9,731 nt of DNA from Pseudolabrys sp. (GTDB lineage: Bacteria; Pseudomonadota; Alphaproteobacteria; Rhizobiales; Xanthobacteraceae), in NCBI GenBank assembly GCA_029945495.1, contig JAQSCR010000529.1, positions 1-9,731 of the forward strand, written 5' to 3'. The position numbers and the translations under genes were made by a program. Each line of letters begins with the position of its first letter. The first letter of the stretch is position 1. Positions 1 to 7,050 of this stretch are shown here, piece by piece. The notes under the pieces were generated by a model that was not told the DNA's origin, ran no database searches, and worked only from the letters and a program-made list of their open reading frames with translations.

Positions 1-86
1 GATAATGGGCCGGTACGGGTCCGGCACGGTGTCGCCGTCGCCATTGGCCGCAAAACGCCGCTGTTGAAGAAGTGCTCTTAGTGTTT
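1..86. other. Left edge, possible 3' end of a truncated gene
   Basis: Plus-strand frame 1 is open from the window edge to a TAG at 79-81, giving about 26 codons that end in ...RKTPLLKKCS. This could be the C-terminus of a gene that starts outside the window, converging on parE. A minus-strand ATG at 42-44 also opens a frame running off the left edge. Nothing in either short translation is recognisable, so neither is called as a gene. Confidence 0.2.
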
Positions 87-135
87 GCGCATGATCTTAT
101 CCGAAAACCGGTTCCCACTTTTCGGGATCATGCGC
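87..135. repeat. Dispersed palindromic repeat, GCGCATGATC type
   Basis: A 10-base perfect inverted repeat, GCGCATGATC (87-96) and GATCATGCGC (126-135), encloses a second one, CCGAAAA (101-107) and TTTTCGG (119-125). The whole folds into one long hairpin. From memory, elements of this form are widely dispersed between genes in Bradyrhizobium-like genomes. It lies 18 bases past the parE stop codon, so it may help end or stabilise that transcript, but it has no clear T-run. Confidence 0.75.
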
Positions 136-153
136 TAACCGGCGCACCGCCGA

Positions 154-2220
<2,067 letters not shown>

Positions 2221-2261
2221 GGATTTCAGGTCGCTGTGCAGAGAATGGGACTCAAGCCCGG

Positions 2262-2291
2262 TAGATAGGCTTTTCGCGAATCGATTGCCAT
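2262..2291 (-). promoter_or_regulatory. Possible parE promoter
   Basis: Read on the minus strand, ATGGCA (2286-2291) and TATCTA (2262-2267) are separated by 18 bases. This would start transcription near 2255, about 35 bases before the parE ATG. The match to the sigma-70 consensus is modest, and the call rests on position as much as on sequence. Confidence 0.28.
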
Positions 2292-2372
2292 CGACTATGC
2301 CATGATCGTGCGGAAACGGTGATCCTGGCGGCTTTCGCCGGCGGAACTTGCGGGGCGGCGGCGGCCGGCGCA

Positions 2373-2402
2373 CTGGCAACGGGGTCGGCGGCAGGCTAGA
2401 CG
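2373..2402 (+). promoter_or_regulatory. Possible promoter of the DedA-family gene
   Basis: CTGGCA (2373-2378) and TAGACG (2397-2402) are 18 bases apart, which would place the start near 2409, shortly before the ATG at 2437. The similarity to the sigma-70 consensus is weak. The region 2221-2436 between the divergent genes is very GC-rich and shows no better candidate. Confidence 0.2.
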
Positions 2403-2436
2403 GTACCGGCACGAAGCCGATTTGGACCGTTGCCGC

Positions 2437-2970
2437 ATGGATTTTCAAGCTTACGTCGACCAGGTCATCGCCTTTGCGCGTGACAACGCGGTGTGGGCGC
2501 CGCCGATCGTGTTCGCACTGGCGTTCGGCGAATCGCTCGCCTTCATCTCGCTACTGATTCCGGCGTGGGGCGCGCTGGTCGCGCTCGGTGCCCTGATCGG
2601 CTCGAGCGGTATCGACTTCTGGCCGGTCTGGGTCGCCGCCTCGCTGGGCGCCGCCTTCGGCGATTGGCTGTCTTACTGGATCGGGCTGAAGCTCGAATAC
2701 CGGGTGCAGCACATCTGGCCGCTGTCGCGCCATCCGGACCTGATCCCGCGCGGCGAGCGCTTCATGAAAACCTGGGGCGTGCCCGGCATTTTCATCGGCC
2801 GTTTTTTCGGCCCGCTGCGCGCGTCGGTGCCGCTGATCGCCGGCATTTTTGAAATGCCGTTCTGGCGGTTTCAAATCGCCAATTTCCTGTCGGCCTTCGT
2901 CTGGGCCGCGGTGCTGCTGACGCTCGGCGACGGAATCTCGACGGTGTTTAGATATTTCTGGCCGGGATGA
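2437..2970 (+). CDS. DedA-family (SNARE-associated/VTT domain) membrane protein
   Basis: Inner-membrane protein of the DedA superfamily, whose members are linked to lipid-carrier or phospholipid flipping and to proton-motive-force homeostasis. The 177-residue product has several hydrophobic segments. Recognisable family blocks are FGES with E32, GAAFGDWLSYWIG (71-83), and GRFFGPLRASVPLIAG (121-136), followed by F-x3-N and an FVWA segment. R122 and R128 have the same six-residue spacing as the two arginines reported as essential in E. coli YqjA (R130, R136). Twelve residues after the conserved glutamate, family members usually carry an acidic residue in a PGD/PGE motif; here the motif reads PAW, with W44 at that place. 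The ATG at 2437 is preferred. A TTG at 2422 would add five residues, and neither start has a strong Shine-Dalgarno. The substrate cannot be told from sequence. Confidence 0.88.
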   Translation: MDFQAYVDQVIAFARDNAVWAPPIVFALAFGESLAFISLLIPAWGALVALGALIGSSGIDFWPVWVAASLGAAFGDWLSYWIGLKLEYRVQHIWPLSRHPDLIPRGERFMKTWGVPGIFIGRFFGPLRASVPLIAGIFEMPFWRFQIANFLSAFVWAAVLLTLGDGISTVFRYFWPG

Positions 2971-2983
2971 CGCGGCATTAAAA

Positions 2984-3013
2984 ATTCCGCCGGGATTTCG
3001 GCCCCGGCGGAAT
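2984..3013 (-). terminator. Intrinsic terminator between converging genes
   Basis: A perfect 11-base-pair stem, ATTCCGCCGGG (2984-2994) with CCCGGCGGAAT (3003-3013), has an 8-base loop. Read on the minus strand it is followed by TTTTAATGC, so it is a good rho-independent terminator for the GlcG-like gene, whose stop codon lies 17 bases upstream. On the plus strand it follows the DedA-family stop codon by 13 bases and may act there too, but the following bases (CCTTATTC) make a poorer T-tract. Confidence 0.8.
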
Positions 3014-3030
3014 CCTTATTCGCAAAAAGT

Positions 3031-3570
3031 CTACTTGAGTGCCGCTTGTCCGGCGAGCGAGATCGCATCGTCCTGCGAGCCGCTGCCGCCACTGACGCCG
3101 ATGGCACCAATCATCTTGCCGCCGACGATGATCGGATTGCCGCCGCGCGATCCGGTCATGCCGTCGAGCGTTGTTAGATAGGCAAAGTTCGGGCCCTTGC
3201 CGAGCAGCCGCTCGAATACCACCGTCGGCCGACGATAGCGTGCCGCCACGCGCGCTTTATGCTGCGAGATCTCGATCGAAGCGTACTGGCAGTTATCGCC
3301 CTTAGCGAAATAGACGAGATCGCCCGACGGACCGACAACGCTGACGCAAAACGCGCCGTCCCATTTTCGCTTAGTGACTTCGGCCAAAGCAGCATCGGCG
3401 GCTTTCATGGCGTCGGCAAGCTTGATCGTCTCGCCATACGGAACCACGTTGAGCGCGTCTGGGATCGCTTCGTTCGGATTATTTGGATCGGGCGGCACCT
3501 GAGCAAAAGCGCCGGTGCTAGTTACAAGCGCGACGCACAGAGCGCCCGCTATCATCGTAAGACGACGCAT
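3031..3570 (-). CDS. Exported GlcG/HbpS-family (DUF336) protein
   Basis: Small protein of the GlcG/HbpS (DUF336) family. Members include the haem-binding, redox-sensing HbpS of Streptomyces and GlcG of glycolate loci; the role of most proteobacterial copies is unknown. The 179-residue product begins with an apparent signal peptide: MRRL, a hydrophobic core to about residue 21, and likely cleavage after AFA at 23. The mature protein should therefore be periplasmic. The family domain runs from about residue 46 to the end, with K105 in SQHKA, GMTGSRGGNPI (137-147) and the C-terminal GAIGVSGGSGSQDD (155-168). Two cysteines of the mature protein, C75 and C94, could form a disulfide. The start is supported by a strong GGGAGGG Shine-Dalgarno ending four bases before the ATG. 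The gene stands alone, with no glycolate oxidase genes nearby, so its partner is not evident. A loose -35/-10 pair (minus-strand TTGAAA at 3630-3635 and TGTAAT at 3605-3610, 19 bases apart) is the best promoter candidate. Confidence 0.87.
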   Translation of the reverse strand: MRRLTMIAGALCVALVTSTGAFAQVPPDPNNPNEAIPDALNVVPYGETIKLADAMKAADAALAEVTKRKWDGAFCVSVVGPSGDLVYFAKGDNCQYASIEISQHKARVAARYRRPTVVFERLLGKGPNFAYLTTLDGMTGSRGGNPIIVGGKMIGAIGVSGGSGSQDDAISLAGQAALK

Positions 3571-3870
3571 GTTTCCCTCCCGTGGGAATGTTGACGATAT
3601 TATTATTACAAGCCGATGCGGTTTGGTTTTTTCAACACCGGCAAGCTTATCGCTCCGGCAAGTATTCGCAACACGGATACGTTCAAATATGCGTTGGAAT
3701 AATTAGGCGCGGTTGGTGTTGCCGTGGCGAATACGTCGGCTGACCTTCGGTGCGTCGCAGCAATTTCTACGGGAGAAATTCGAAGCGAAATGTCGCGCGA
3801 GATAGCACTTCATCGCCGTTGCCCGGTTCGTGCCGCGGTCGGGTGCGGTACCGTATGCCGGGTTGCATTC
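3571..3870. other. Intergenic region without a recognisable gene
   Basis: About 300 bases between the divergent GlcG-like gene and the argC leader promoter. The first half is visibly richer in A and T than its surroundings, with TATTATTATTACA near 3600 and TTTGGTTTTTTC near 3622. The octamer CCGGCAAG occurs twice in direct orientation, at 3638-3645 and 3655-3662. A small hairpin lies at 3762-3780. Short open frames cross the region on both strands, but none has a convincing ribosome binding site or a recognisable product. No tRNA or riboswitch class was recognised. Confidence 0.5.
3762..3780. repeat. Short perfect inverted repeat
   Basis: AATTTCT (3762-3768) and AGAAATT (3774-3780) are separated by ACGGG. 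It could be a small hairpin or the operator of a dimeric regulator. It lies about 90 bases upstream of the -35 box of the argC leader promoter, rather far for simple repression. No regulator is assigned. Confidence 0.35.
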
Positions 3871-3899
3871 TTGACCCGGGCGAGGTGCCGGCTTATATG
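3871..3899 (+). promoter_or_regulatory. Strong sigma-70 type promoter of the argC leader
   Basis: TTGACC (3871-3876) and TATATG (3894-3899) are separated by exactly 17 bases, the closest match to a housekeeping promoter seen in the window. Counting the last base of the -10 hexamer as -7 places +1 at 3906, which is the A of an in-frame ATG. The transcript would therefore be leaderless for the small ORF beginning there, and would carry a 219-base leader before argC. Confidence 0.7.
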
Positions 3900-3905
3900 C
3901 CCGCC

Positions 3906-3980
3906 ATGACGACGTTCTTACCAACAACCGCGCTCCGCCGCCGCCGTGTCACCACGGCACGGGCGCGCTTTGGCATGTAA
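3906..3980 (+). CDS. Putative leaderless arginine-rich leader peptide upstream of argC
   Basis: A 24-codon ORF with no Shine-Dalgarno, starting at the predicted transcription start of the argC promoter. The peptide runs from MTTFLPTTAL into RRRRVTTARARFGM. Six of the 24 residues are arginine, and four are consecutive (codons 11-14, CGC CGC CGC CGT, 3936-3947). The gene 144 bases downstream is argC, so the design resembles amino-acid leader peptides such as trpL, in which a run of codons for the pathway's end product senses charged tRNA. Leaderless translation of a leader peptide is known for rhizobial peTrpL. The TAA at 3978-3980 lies in the loop of a possible hairpin (3955-3998). The same frame is open from an ATG at 3750, but the promoter position argues for the start at 3906. 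The arginine run could also be chance in GC-rich DNA, since CGC is a common codon. I know of no described bacterial arg leader peptide of this type. Confidence 0.5.
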   Translation: MTTFLPTTALRRRRVTTARARFGM

Positions 3981-4018
3981 GTCATCGTCCCCGTGCCGCT
4001 GGATTTTGGCCGCGGCAT
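3955..4018 (+). promoter_or_regulatory. Candidate attenuator: mutually exclusive stems in the argC leader
   Basis: CGGCACGGG (3955-3963) can pair perfectly over 9 bases with CCCGTGCCG (3990-3998). Its 26-base loop contains the leader-peptide stop codon. The right arm overlaps TGCCGC (3994-3999), which can pair instead with GCGGCA (4012-4017). The two stems cannot form together. A ribosome stalled at the arginine codons 3936-3947 would cover much of the first arm and favour the second pairing. The bases after the second stem (TCTTGATCCTTCTCC) are pyrimidine-rich but not a clean U-run, so the terminating step, if any, is not obvious. Confidence 0.35.
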
Positions 4019-4051
4019 CTTGATCCTTCTCCCCGTTGCCTTAGTCCTGAA

Positions 4052-4071
4052 CGCCGCTTCGTTGAGCGGCG
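4052..4071 (+). promoter_or_regulatory. GC hairpin in the argC leader
   Basis: CGCCGCT (4052-4058) pairs perfectly with AGCGGCG (4065-4071) around a 6-base loop. It is followed by CAATTTCG, too few T residues for a confident intrinsic terminator. It lies 53 bases before the argC start codon. It could be a weak terminator or pause site of the proposed attenuator, or an unrelated stable hairpin. Confidence 0.35.
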
Positions 4072-4124
4072 CAATTTCGTCCGCCGTCTGTTAGACTGGC
4101 GTTTGAACTGACAGGTGTAAGGCT

Positions 4125-5183
4125 ATGGCTACCAAAGCGAAAATCGGCGTCCTGGGCGCCTCCGGCTATACCGGCTCCGAGCTCGTGCGGATGCTGTTGC
4201 GCCACCCGCGCGCCGAGATCGCGTTGCTGACCGCCGAGCGCAGTGCCGGCAAGCCGATGCGTGAGGTGTTTCCGCAGTTTTCGCCCTATGAGCTGCCGAC
4301 GCTTGCTCCGCTCGACGGCCTCGACTGGAAGGCGCTGGCGCTCGACGTGGTGTTCTGCGCCTTGCCGCATGCCACCACGCAGAAGGTGCTCAAAGACCTG
4401 CTGGCCGCCGCGCCGAACACCAAGGTGGTCGATCTGTCGGCCGACTTCCGGCTGGCCGATACCGCGGCTTACGCGAAATGGTACGGCCACGAGCACCATG
4501 CGCCCGAGCTGCAGAAAGAGGCGGTGTACGGCCTGTGTGAAATCCACCGGCGCGACATCAAGAACGCGCGGCTGGTCGCCAATCCCGGCTGCTACACCAG
4601 TTGCGCGGAGCTGCCGCTCATTCCGCTGATCAAGGCGAAAGCGATCGACCTTGACGAGATCGTCATCGACGCCAAGTCGGGCATGACCGGTGCGGGGCGG
4701 GCGGCCAAGGAAGCCATGCTGTTCTCGGAAGTGTCGGAAGGCTTCAACGCCTATGGCGTGGGCAAACATCGGCACATGGCCGAACTCGACCAGGAATTCT
4801 CGGCCGCGGCCGGGCGCGAGGTGGTGGTCACCTTCACGCCGCATCTGGTGCCGATGAACCGGGGTATCCTCTCGACCATCTATATGCGGGGCAAGCGCGG
4901 CCGGACGCCGGAGGAGCTTCATGAGATACTTTTAAAGTTCTACGCGAGGGAGCCCTTCGTGCATGTGCTGCCATTTGGCGAAACGCCGCACACCCGCCAT
5001 GTGCGCGGCTCCAATATGACCATGATCGGCGTGGTCGCCGACCGCATTCCGGGCCGGGCCATCGTCATTTCGGCGCTGGACAATCTGGTCAAGGGCGCTT
5101 CCGGTCAGGCGATCCAGAACATGAATCTGGTCATGGGCTATCCGGAGACTATGGGTATCGATCAGGTCGCGCTGTTTCCGTAA
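4125..5183 (+). CDS. argC: N-acetyl-gamma-glutamyl-phosphate reductase
   Basis: Third step of arginine biosynthesis: NADPH-dependent reduction of N-acetyl-glutamyl 5-phosphate to N-acetyl-glutamate 5-semialdehyde, in the cytoplasm. The 352-residue product has the length and motifs of the standard bacterial enzyme. The nucleotide-binding GASGYTGSEL is at 11-20, and the thiol nucleophile is C156 in VANPGCYTS. KSGMTGAGR follows, then GKHRHMAE with H215 and H217, which should contain the catalytic histidine. FTPHLVPMNRGI is near 237-248, and the C-terminal GQAIQNMNLVMG is present. The ATG at 4125 follows GGTGTAAGG, an acceptable ribosome binding site. No other arginine gene is adjacent, and rpsI, which in memory often precedes argC in this group, is absent; the gene appears to have its own promoter at 3871-3899. 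The gap to the downstream acyl-CoA dehydrogenase gene is almost entirely a palindromic repeat, so read-through is possible but unproven. Confidence 0.97.
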   Translation: MATKAKIGVLGASGYTGSELVRMLLRHPRAEIALLTAERSAGKPMREVFPQFSPYELPTLAPLDGLDWKALALDVVFCALPHATTQKVLKDLLAAAPNTKVVDLSADFRLADTAAYAKWYGHEHHAPELQKEAVYGLCEIHRRDIKNARLVANPGCYTSCAELPLIPLIKAKAIDLDEIVIDAKSGMTGAGRAAKEAMLFSEVSEGFNAYGVGKHRHMAELDQEFSAAAGREVVVTFTPHLVPMNRGILSTIYMRGKRGRTPEELHEILLKFYAREPFVHVLPFGETPHTRHVRGSNMTMIGVVADRIPGRAIVISALDNLVKGASGQAIQNMNLVMGYPETMGIDQVALFP

Positions 5184-5185
5184 CT

Positions 5186-5324
5186 GTCATTCCGGGACCG
5201 CCCCATAAGCGCGCTTACGCGCGTCTTCGACGCGCTATGGGGCGGGACCCGGAATCCAGATACAATCGCGGCCTGAGTCCAGCTCTGGATTCCGGGTTCG
5301 CGCTGACGCGCGCCCCGGAATGAC
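5186..5324. repeat. Palindromic intergenic repeat, copy 1 (long form)
   Basis: Nested inverted repeats fill the argC-aidB gap. The outer arms are GTCATTCCGGG (5186-5196) and CCCGGAATGAC (5314-5324). The inner arms are ACCCGGAATCCAGA (5247-5260) and TCTGGATTCCGGGT (5284-5297). A third stem, CCGCCCCATA... (5198-5213) with ...TATGGGGCGG (5231-5245), has one bulged base. The element shares all outer and inner arms with the copy at 6945-7046. It has no transposase ORF and is best described as a dispersed REP/MITE-like element. It ends nine bases before the next start codon and could act as a transcript hairpin between argC and aidB. Confidence 0.88.
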
Positions 5325-5333
5325 GGGGGAGAG

Positions 5334-6941
5334 ATGTTCGAGGTCCAGAACCAGCCGCCGCCGCTCGAGCCCTACGATCTGTTCGACAGCGATATCGTGC
5401 TGCGCGAGGCGGTGCGGCGCGAGCAGGCCGAATGGGCGGAGAGCGGGCGGCACGCGCTCGGCGTCACGCTGGGTAAGCCGGAAACCGTCAAGCTCGGTTT
5501 CGACGCCAACAAGAACCCGCCGCAGCTGCGCACGCTTGACCGTTACGGCCACCGGCTCGATGAGGTCGAATTTCACCCCGCCTGGCACGAATTGCTGGCG
5601 ATTGCGCTGCGCGCCGGCCTGCATTCGAGCCCGTGGGCGCATCCGCAACCGGGCGCGCATGTCGCCCGCGCCGCCGGCACCTACATGCTCAACCAGATCG
5701 AAAGCGGCGTTTATTGCCCGGTGGCGATGACTTATGGCTCGGTGCCGACCTTGCGCCACGCGCCGGACATCGCCGCGACATGGCTGCCGAAGATCTACGG
5801 CCGCGACTACGACAAGCGCTTTGTGCCTGTCGGCCAAAAGTCCGCGGCCTTGCTCGGCATGGGCATGACGGAAAACCAGGGTGGTTCCGACCTGCGCACC
5901 AATTCAACGCGCGCGGAACGCGCCGGCGACGGCTCGTATCGGCTGCATGGCCACAAATGGTTCATGTCGGCGCCGATGTGCGACGCTTTTCTGGTGCTGG
6001 CGCAAACGGACAAGGGCCTTAGCTGTTTTTTGTTGCCGCGCTTTACGCCCGATGGCGAGCGCAACGCGATCCAGATCATTCGCCTCAAGGACAAGCTCGG
6101 CAACAAATCGAACGCCTCGAGCGAGGTGGAATTTATCGGCGCCTACGCGCAATTGATCGGCGAGGAGGGCCGCGGCATTCCGACCATCATCGAGATGGGC
6201 AACTACACGCGGCTCGATTGCGCCATCGGCTCGTCGTCGCTGATGCGGCAGGCGGTAGCGCAGGCCATCCATCACGCGCGCCACCGCACCGTGTTCCAGA
6301 AGAAGCTGATCGATCAACCGCTGATGACCAATGTGTTGGCCGATATGGCGCTGGAGTCGGAAGCGGCAACCGTGCTGACCATGCGGCTGGCGCGCGCCTA
6401 TGACGAGGAGGGCGACATCGCGCAGGTGTTCCGCCGCGTGCTGACGCCGGCGGCGAAGTTCTGGATCTGCAAGCGCACGCCAATGGTGACGCTGGAAGCG
6501 ATGGAGGTGCTGGGCGGCTCCGGCTACATCGAGGAAAGCGTCATGCCGCGGCTCTATCGCGAAGCGCCGGTCAATTCGATATGGGAAGGCTCCGGCAACG
6601 TCATGTGTCTCGACGTGCTGCGCGCCATCGGCCGCACCGCCAATGCCGCCGAGGTGCTGCGCCACGAACTAGGCAGCGGCGATCCGCGCTTGAAGGCATT
6701 CGTAGACCGGCTTGAGAAGCGCATGGCCGGCGCCGACCGCAACGACGAAGCGCAAGCGCGCGTTATGGTGCGCGATCTGGTGCTGGCCTTGCAGGCGGCG
6801 CTGCTGATCAAGCACGCGCCGGCGGCGGTCGCCGACGCGTTCTGCGCATCGCGGCTGACGGGCGAAAGCGGCGGCGTCTTCGGCACGCTGCCGCGCGGTT
6901 GCGACCTGCGTGCGATCGCCGAGCGGGCAATGCCGCAATAG
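5334..6941 (+). CDS. aidB: AidB-like acyl-CoA dehydrogenase
   Basis: Flavoprotein of the acyl-CoA dehydrogenase superfamily, AidB subfamily. E. coli AidB belongs to the adaptive response to alkylation, binds FAD and DNA, and shows weak isovaleryl-CoA dehydrogenase activity; its physiological reaction is unsettled. The 535-residue length matches AidB (about 540) rather than ordinary acyl-CoA dehydrogenases (about 380). Subfamily blocks include MTENQGGSD (178-186), HKWFMSAPMCDAFLVLAQ, RLKDKLGNKSNASSEVEF (250-267), RLDCAIGSSSLMRQA, LGGSGYIEES and PVNSIWEGSGNVMCLDVLR. E418 in IWEG is at the usual catalytic-base position. The helical C-terminal extension after about residue 435 corresponds to the region implicated in DNA binding in E. 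coli. The start has a GGGGGAGAG ribosome binding site directly beside the repeat at 5186-5324. No ada-like gene or Ada box is visible, so alkylation-dependent induction cannot be claimed here. Confidence 0.93.
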   Translation: MFEVQNQPPPLEPYDLFDSDIVLREAVRREQAEWAESGRHALGVTLGKPETVKLGFDANKNPPQLRTLDRYGHRLDEVEFHPAWHELLAIALRAGLHSSPWAHPQPGAHVARAAGTYMLNQIESGVYCPVAMTYGSVPTLRHAPDIAATWLPKIYGRDYDKRFVPVGQKSAALLGMGMTENQGGSDLRTNSTRAERAGDGSYRLHGHKWFMSAPMCDAFLVLAQTDKGLSCFLLPRFTPDGERNAIQIIRLKDKLGNKSNASSEVEFIGAYAQLIGEEGRGIPTIIEMGNYTRLDCAIGSSSLMRQAVAQAIHHARHRTVFQKKLIDQPLMTNVLADMALESEAATVLTMRLARAYDEEGDIAQVFRRVLTPAAKFWICKRTPMVTLEAMEVLGGSGYIEESVMPRLYREAPVNSIWEGSGNVMCLDVLRAIGRTANAAEVLRHELGSGDPRLKAFVDRLEKRMAGADRNDEAQARVMVRDLVLALQAALLIKHAPAAVADAFCASRLTGESGGVFGTLPRGCDLRAIAERAMPQ

Positions 6942-6944
6942 ATC

Positions 6945-7046
6945 GTCATTCCGGGACACGCCAAAGACGTGGACCCGGAATCCAGACGAATGTGTTGTGC
7001 CTGGTTCTGGATTCCGGGTTCGCGCTATCGCGCGCCCCGGAATGAC
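6945..7046. repeat. Palindromic intergenic repeat, copy 2 (short form)
   Basis: Same element as at 5186-5324 and in the same orientation. The outer arms are GTCATTCCGGG (6945-6955) and CCCGGAATGAC (7036-7046), and the inner arms ACCCGGAATCCAGA (6973-6986) and TCTGGATTCCGGGT (7006-7019). The right-hand 41 bases differ from copy 1 at only two positions. The central third stem of copy 1 is replaced by a short CACG/CGTG arm. It fills the gap between the converging aidB-like and MAPEG genes, starting three bases after one stop codon and ending four bases from the other, so it may serve both as a transcript end. Confidence 0.88.
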
Positions 7047-7050
7047 AGTT

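Noticed and set aside
2221..2448. N-terminal extension of ParE by 76 residues
   Set aside because: The extension is low-complexity Pro/Arg-rich and overlaps the start of the divergent DedA-family gene; the ATG at 2218-2220 gives the normal family length.
3993..4094. Small GTG-started ORF of 33 codons with a hydrophobic segment (ILILLPVALVL) between the leader peptide and argC
   Set aside because: It has no ribosome binding site and no independent support. Its branched-chain-rich look suggests an ilv-type leader, but the downstream gene is argC. It is recorded only because it lies in the proposed attenuator.
3906..4124. Known riboswitch such as SAM-II, or a T-box, in the argC leader
   Set aside because: No recognisable conserved core of these classes was seen; T-boxes are also not expected in this group.
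4041..4922. Long open frame on the minus strand (about 293 codons)
   Set aside because: It is antisense to argC, whose motifs are complete, and its His/Arg/Gln-rich composition is typical of a reverse-strand shadow.
5904..6665. Minus-strand open frame of about 250 codons inside the aidB-like gene
   Set aside because: It is antisense to the conserved acyl-CoA dehydrogenase core, and the translation is compositionally biased with no recognisable motif.
5186..7046. Composite transposon around the aidB-like gene
   Set aside because: The flanking repeats are short palindromes without a transposase, no target-site duplications were identified, and the gene's composition matches its surroundings.
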